7,358 nucleotides of DNA from Anaerolineales bacterium (GTDB taxonomy: Bacteria > Chloroflexota > Anaerolineae > Anaerolineales > JABWBV01): contig JALUWE010000476.1 in NCBI GenBank assembly GCA_027019845.1, positions 1 through 7,358 of the forward strand, written 5' to 3'. The notes below the pieces were generated by a model. It saw nothing but the letters and a program-made list of their open reading frames with translations. It did not search any database and was not told where the DNA came from. The translations under genes and the position numbers were made by a program. Within the stretch, counting starts at the first letter, position 1. Each line of letters opens with the position of its first letter. Below, in pieces: positions 4,905 to 7,358 of the stretch.

Positions 4905-6715
4905 CGGCTGTTCTCGCTCGCTTTTCGCGGGAGGGGAATGTTCTCCAACTCCTCGATCAAAGCCCCGATAACGTCGAAACCACCCTGCCAGAACGCGGCC
5001 TGACGAACATCCACGCCCGCGCGGGACAGAATTTCTCCAGGGGAGGCTGAACCGCCCGCGGATAAAATCTCCAGATAACGGGGGATGAAGGATTGGCCTT
5101 CGACCTTGTATTGCTGGTACAGGGACAACACCAGCAACTGCCCGAACGCGTAAGCGTAGACGTAAAACGGCATGCTGTAAATGTGGGGGATGGACAACCA
5201 CTCCCAGCGGAATTCATCCCCGATGTCGACTGCCTCTCCAAACTGGGTGCGCAGGTTTTCCATATATTGTTCCGCCAGCTCATCCACCGTCGCGCCAGCC
5301 TTGATCATCTCGTGCGCCTGGCGCTCGAAAAGCGCAAAGAATGCCTGGCGGATGATGGTCGCATAAGCGTTATCGACCTGCCGGAAAAGCAGATCGTAGC
5401 GCACCGTCTGGTCTGTCTCGCGTTCAAGCAAGTAATCGATGACCAACATCTCTCCAAACGTCGAAGCAGTTTCAGCGAGGGGCAGGGAGGAATGAAAGGT
5501 GAAGAGGGTATGCTCTTGGGCTAAAAGAGCGTGGATGGCATGGCCTAACTCGTGCGCCAGCGTTGCCACGTCCCGCGCCCGGCCAGCGTAATTGACCAGC
5601 ACCCACGGGGTGAGGCCGGGCAGTACGCCGTAGCAAAACGCGCCGCTCTGCTTGCCTTTGCGCACCTGGCTGTCGATGTGCCCCTCGTCGAACACCTGCC
5701 GGGCCAGCCCGGCTATGCGCGGCTCGAATGCGCCAAAAGCATTCAACACCATCTCCACCGCGTCCGGGTACGCATACCGTTTGTCTGAACGCACCACAGG
5801 CGCGTAAATGTCATAACGGCGAAGCTGTTCCAACCCCAGCCATTTTGCTTTCAACGAAAAATATCTTTGAAACAGCGGTGCGTTTTGCTGGCAGACCTCC
5901 AAAAGCGTGTCTACAACTTCGTCAGGAATATCGTTGCTCAAGTTCCGTACCGCAATGGGGGAGGGGAACTTACGAATATCGACATGCTCGTTCCACCAGT
6001 CTCGCACCAAAACTTGATACATCTGCCCCAACACCGGAGCGTCCTCGGCAAAAACCCGCAGGAGTTCCTGGTAAGCACGACTGCGTATATTCGCGTCCGA
6101 GTCATACACATAAGACATCAGCGCGTCACGCGTCAGTTCTTTGACCTCCCCGTTCACTTGTAGCTTGAAGGTGTAGCGGTTGGTGAGCGTCTCGTAGAGC
6201 GTCTGTAACGCGTTGGCACCTGTCAGGTTCTTGATGTTGATGATTTTTTCTTCTGGTTCGCTCAGGGTAAACGGCTTGAAGTTGCGCATCGCCTGTAGCC
6301 AATAGCGATAATCCCCCGCGCCGGCCATCAACCGTTGAGCGTTCTCATCGTCCAGGCCCTTCCACCAAAGGCTGAAAAACAAAGTCCGGTTTTGCAGCCC
6401 GGCCATAAATTGCTGAACGGTTGCCATGAACGCCTGCGCATCCTGGTTTTGCGTGTCTTCCGTGAACCAGAGTTGGGAGAAAGCGTAAATCTTGTAAGCC
6501 AGTTTGCTGTATTGCTCCAATTGTTGCACGATTTCCATGAACGTTGCCAGCGATATGTCCTCCCGCAGCGCCTCTCGACGGGCTTCAAAATCAGCCACAT
6601 ACGCTTCCAATTCCTCGAAGGCGGCCTGCATCTCCGGGCTGTCATGGCCCGGAAAGAGCGCGGCCAACGTCCAGGGCATTTGCTGATAAGTTATTGCATC
6701 CGTCGTACTGGTCAT
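4901..6715 (-). CDS. pepF: Oligoendopeptidase F, M3 family zinc metallopeptidase
   Basis: The 604-residue protein cleaves short oligopeptides inside the cell, with Zn2+ at the active site. The metal site is intact: HELGH gives ligands H388 and H392 and catalytic E389, and E415 in LAETASTFGEM is the third ligand. The C-terminal substrate-binding signature W-L-S-I-P-H-I (H511) followed by PFYVYAYAFG is also present. The N-terminus (PWTLAALFPGHDSPEMQ) looks like the pepF/M3 clade, and the length agrees with known PepF proteins of about 600 residues. No signal peptide is visible. The ATG at 6715 is chosen because AGGAG lies 6 bases upstream. An in-frame TTG at 6745 would add ten residues upstream of that site and is less likely. 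The gene is monocistronic here: it diverges from tRNA-Leu and converges on ssb with overlapping stop codons. Confidence 0.95.
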   Translation of the reverse strand: MTSTTDAITYQQMPWTLAALFPGHDSPEMQAAFEELEAYVADFEARREALREDISLATFMEIVQQLEQYSKLAYKIYAFSQLWFTEDTQNQDAQAFMATVQQFMAGLQNRTLFFSLWWKGLDDENAQRLMAGAGDYRYWLQAMRNFKPFTLSEPEEKIINIKNLTGANALQTLYETLTNRYTFKLQVNGEVKELTRDALMSYVYDSDANIRSRAYQELLRVFAEDAPVLGQMYQVLVRDWWNEHVDIRKFPSPIAVRNLSNDIPDEVVDTLLEVCQQNAPLFQRYFSLKAKWLGLEQLRRYDIYAPVVRSDKRYAYPDAVEMVLNAFGAFEPRIAGLARQVFDEGHIDSQVRKGKQSGAFCYGVLPGLTPWVLVNYAGRARDVATLAHELGHAIHALLAQEHTLFTFHSSLPLAETASTFGEMLVIDYLLERETDQTVRYDLLFRQVDNAYATIIRQAFFALFERQAHEMIKAGATVDELAEQYMENLRTQFGEAVDIGDEFRWEWLSIPHIYSMPFYVYAYAFGQLLVLSLYQQYKVEGQSFIPRYLEILSAGGSASPGEILSRAGVDVRQAAFWQGGFDVIGALIEELENIPLPRKASENSR

Positions 6716-6721
6716 AACACA

Positions 6722-6726
6722 CTCCT
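6722..6726 (-). promoter_or_regulatory. Ribosome binding site of pepF
   Basis: On the minus strand AGGAG precedes the ATG at 6715 by 6 bases. This decides the start in favour of 6715 over the upstream TTG at 6745. Confidence 0.75.
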
Positions 6727-6746
6727 GAAAATAAAATCGAGACAAA

Positions 6747-6752
6747 ATTATA
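6747..6752 (-). promoter_or_regulatory. Possible -10 box of pepF
   Basis: A perfect TATAAT on the minus strand lies about 31 bp upstream of the pepF ATG. No good -35 hexamer occurs at 15-19 bp. That region instead holds an inverted repeat, GTGAGG (6761-6766) and CCTCAC (6776-6781), which could be an operator or a chance palindrome. Confidence 0.4.
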
Positions 6753-6807
6753 CATCAACTGTGAGGGCTTTGAGGCCTCACGGATTTTTCACCCGTTTCA
6801 AAAAATC

Positions 6808-6835
6808 TTGACCGCGTTCCCAACTCTGGTATACT
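6808..6835 (+). promoter_or_regulatory. Promoter of tRNA-Leu
   Basis: TTGACC (6808-6813) and TATACT (6830-6835) are spaced by 16 bp. Each matches the consensus at 5 of 6 positions. The start would be near 6842, only about 6 bases before the mature tRNA 5' end. Confidence 0.75.
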
Positions 6836-6847
6836 TTTTGTACACCC

Positions 6848-6933
6848 GCCGAAGTGGTGGAATAGGCAGACACGTGGCACTCAAAATGCCATGCCCTCTG
6901 GGCGTGTGGGTTCGACTCCCACCTTCGGCACCA
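6848..6933 (+). tRNA. tRNA-Leu (anticodon CAA)
   Basis: The 86-base class II tRNA decodes UUG. The acceptor stem GCCGAAG (6848-6854) pairs fully with CTTCGGC (6923-6929), followed by discriminator A and encoded CCA (6931-6933). The anticodon stem TGGCA/TGCCA (6875-6879/6887-6891) closes the loop CTCAAAA, giving anticodon CAA at 6882-6884. A long variable arm with a GCCC/GGGC stem marks it as class II. The T arm is GTGGG-TTCGACT-CCCAC (6906-6922). The gene stands alone between its own promoter and a terminator and is divergent from pepF. All stems I checked are intact, so it should be functional. Confidence 0.97.
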
Positions 6934-6945
6934 CAACCATTTCTG

Positions 6946-6969
6946 CCCTCCTCTCCAGGAGGGTTTTTT
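6946..6969 (+). terminator. Intrinsic terminator of tRNA-Leu
   Basis: The perfect 7-bp stem CCCTCCT/AGGAGGG (6946-6952/6957-6963) has a CTCC loop and is followed at once by six T residues (6964-6969). It starts 13 bases after the CCA end. Confidence 0.9.
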
Positions 6970-6995
6970 CGATCCGCGCCTCAGCGGATTCCCGC

Positions 6996-7024
6996 TTGCC
7001 AACCCATTGCCGAGGGGGTATGAT
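6996..7024 (+). promoter_or_regulatory. Promoter-like sequence reading into the tandem-repeat array
   Basis: TTGCCA (6996-7001) and TATGAT (7019-7024) are separated by exactly 17 bp, and each matches the sigma-70 consensus at 5 of 6 positions. Transcription would begin near 7031, right where the first repeat starts (7034). It lies downstream of the tRNA terminator, so it would be an independent start. Whether it serves a gene beyond the window is unknown. Confidence 0.5.
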
Positions 7025-7033
7025 AGCGGGAGT

Positions 7034-7126
7034 GGTCAGTATTCAGTGGTCAGTTTTCAGTATTCAGTGTTCAGTGGTCAGTTTTCAGTATTCAGTGTTC
7101 AGTGGTCAGTATTCAGTGTTCAGCGC
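7034..7126. repeat. Heptamer tandem array (NNTCAGT, 13 units)
   Basis: Thirteen consecutive 7-base units share TCAGT; the last ends TCAGC and is followed by a 2-base junction (GC, 7125-7126). The two leading bases are GG, AT, TT or GT. A 28-bp higher-order unit (GG, TT, AT, GT) occurs twice in exact form, at 7048-7075 and 7076-7103. The 7-bp period is not a multiple of three, which argues against a coding role. Heptameric short tandem repeats (STRR) are known in filamentous cyanobacteria; this array looks similar in type. Confidence 0.9.
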
Positions 7127-7358
7127 CCTCAGCACCTTCAGCGTCCTCAGCGTTTCAGCGTCTTCAGCGTCCTCAGCACCTTCAGCGTCCTCAGCGTTTC
7201 AGCGTCTTCAGCGTCCTCAGCACCTTCAGCGCCCTCAGCGTTTCAGCGTCTTCAGCGTCCTCAGCACCTTCAGCGCCCTCAGCGTTTCAGCGTCTTCAGC
7301 GTCCTCAGCACCTTCAGCGTCCTCAGCGTTTCAGCGTCCTCAGCGTTTCAGCGTCTTC
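7127..7358. repeat. 44-bp higher-order tandem array (continues past window edge)
   Basis: Units start at 7127, 7171, 7215, 7259 and 7303, a strict 44-bp period. Each is built from four 9-mers and one 8-mer (9+9+8+9+9), all with core TCAGC. Units 1 and 2 are identical, as are 3 and 4. Pairs 1-2 and 3-4 differ by one base, T or C at unit position 18. Unit 5 breaks the pattern: an extra CCTCAGCG/TTTCAGCGT pair is inserted at 7338-7354. The array runs off the right end, so its full length is unknown. There are no unique spacers, so it is not a CRISPR array. Confidence 0.93.

Noticed and set aside
3813..5201. 462-codon minus-strand reading frame
   Set aside because: It covers most of the deoxynucleoside kinase gene in another frame, runs antisense to all of ssb, and overlaps the 3' end of pepF. 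Its translation is low-complexity (Arg/Gly/Pro rich) with no motif. Long open frames opposite GC-rich genes are common by chance.
6716..6745. N-terminal extension of pepF from TTG at 6745
   Set aside because: It starts upstream of a well-placed AGGAG that serves the ATG at 6715, and it would begin almost at the putative -10 box.
7020..7358. Open frame from ATG at 7020 through the whole array, with a GAGG-like site upstream
   Set aside because: The ATG lies inside the likely -10 box, so a transcript from that promoter would start after it. The product would be Ser/Val/Phe/Gln low-complexity with reading-frame shifts every 44 bp, typical of spurious proteins from tandem repeats. It cannot be excluded without the sequence beyond the edge.
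7127..7358. CRISPR array
   Set aside because: Regular 44-bp period, but every base belongs to the repeat and there are no unique spacers. No cas genes are present.

Overview
The window looks like bacterial chromosome from a moderately GC-rich lineage. The best guess is Chloroflexota, Anaerolineae-like. That rests on the mix of an extracellular Ig-like/zinc-ribbon membrane protein, a cytoplasmic GAF histidine kinase, a Bacillus Dgk-like deoxynucleoside kinase, an M3-family oligoendopeptidase and many dispersed palindromic repeats. No marker gene settles the taxonomy, so this is inference.

Layout, left to right: (1) The C-terminal end of a membrane protein (1-666, +) with an Ig-like domain, one transmembrane helix and a four-cysteine zinc ribbon. 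(2) A gene-free stretch of about 780 bp (667-1445) holding at least three distinct palindromic repeats and an AT-rich putative promoter zone. (3) A GAF-HisKA-HATPase sensor kinase (1446-2714, +). (4) A two-gene minus-strand unit: deoxynucleoside kinase (3725-4384), then 5 bp later a nucleotidyltransferase-fold protein (2715-3719). (5) A divergent ssb gene (4524-4904, +) with a good sigma-70 promoter and Shine-Dalgarno. (6) The oligoendopeptidase pepF (4901-6715, -). (7) A compact tRNA-Leu(CAA) unit with its own promoter, encoded CCA and intrinsic terminator (6808-6969). (8) A promoter-like sequence leading straight into a tandem-repeat array that runs off the right edge (7034-7358).

The genes do not form one pathway. 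The kinase/nucleotidyltransferase pair may share a nucleotide-related or nucleotidylation role. ssb serves replication and repair, pepF peptide turnover and tRNA-Leu translation. Both convergent gene pairs are packed with no spacer: 2714/2715 abut, and the stop codons at 4901-4904 overlap.

I did not find a clear new defence system or gene cluster. The least ordinary parts are non-coding: the two-phase array at the right end (13 heptamers changing into 44-bp higher-order units of 9+9+8+9+9 bp) with a near-consensus promoter at its border, and the nested palindromic elements at 669-1201.
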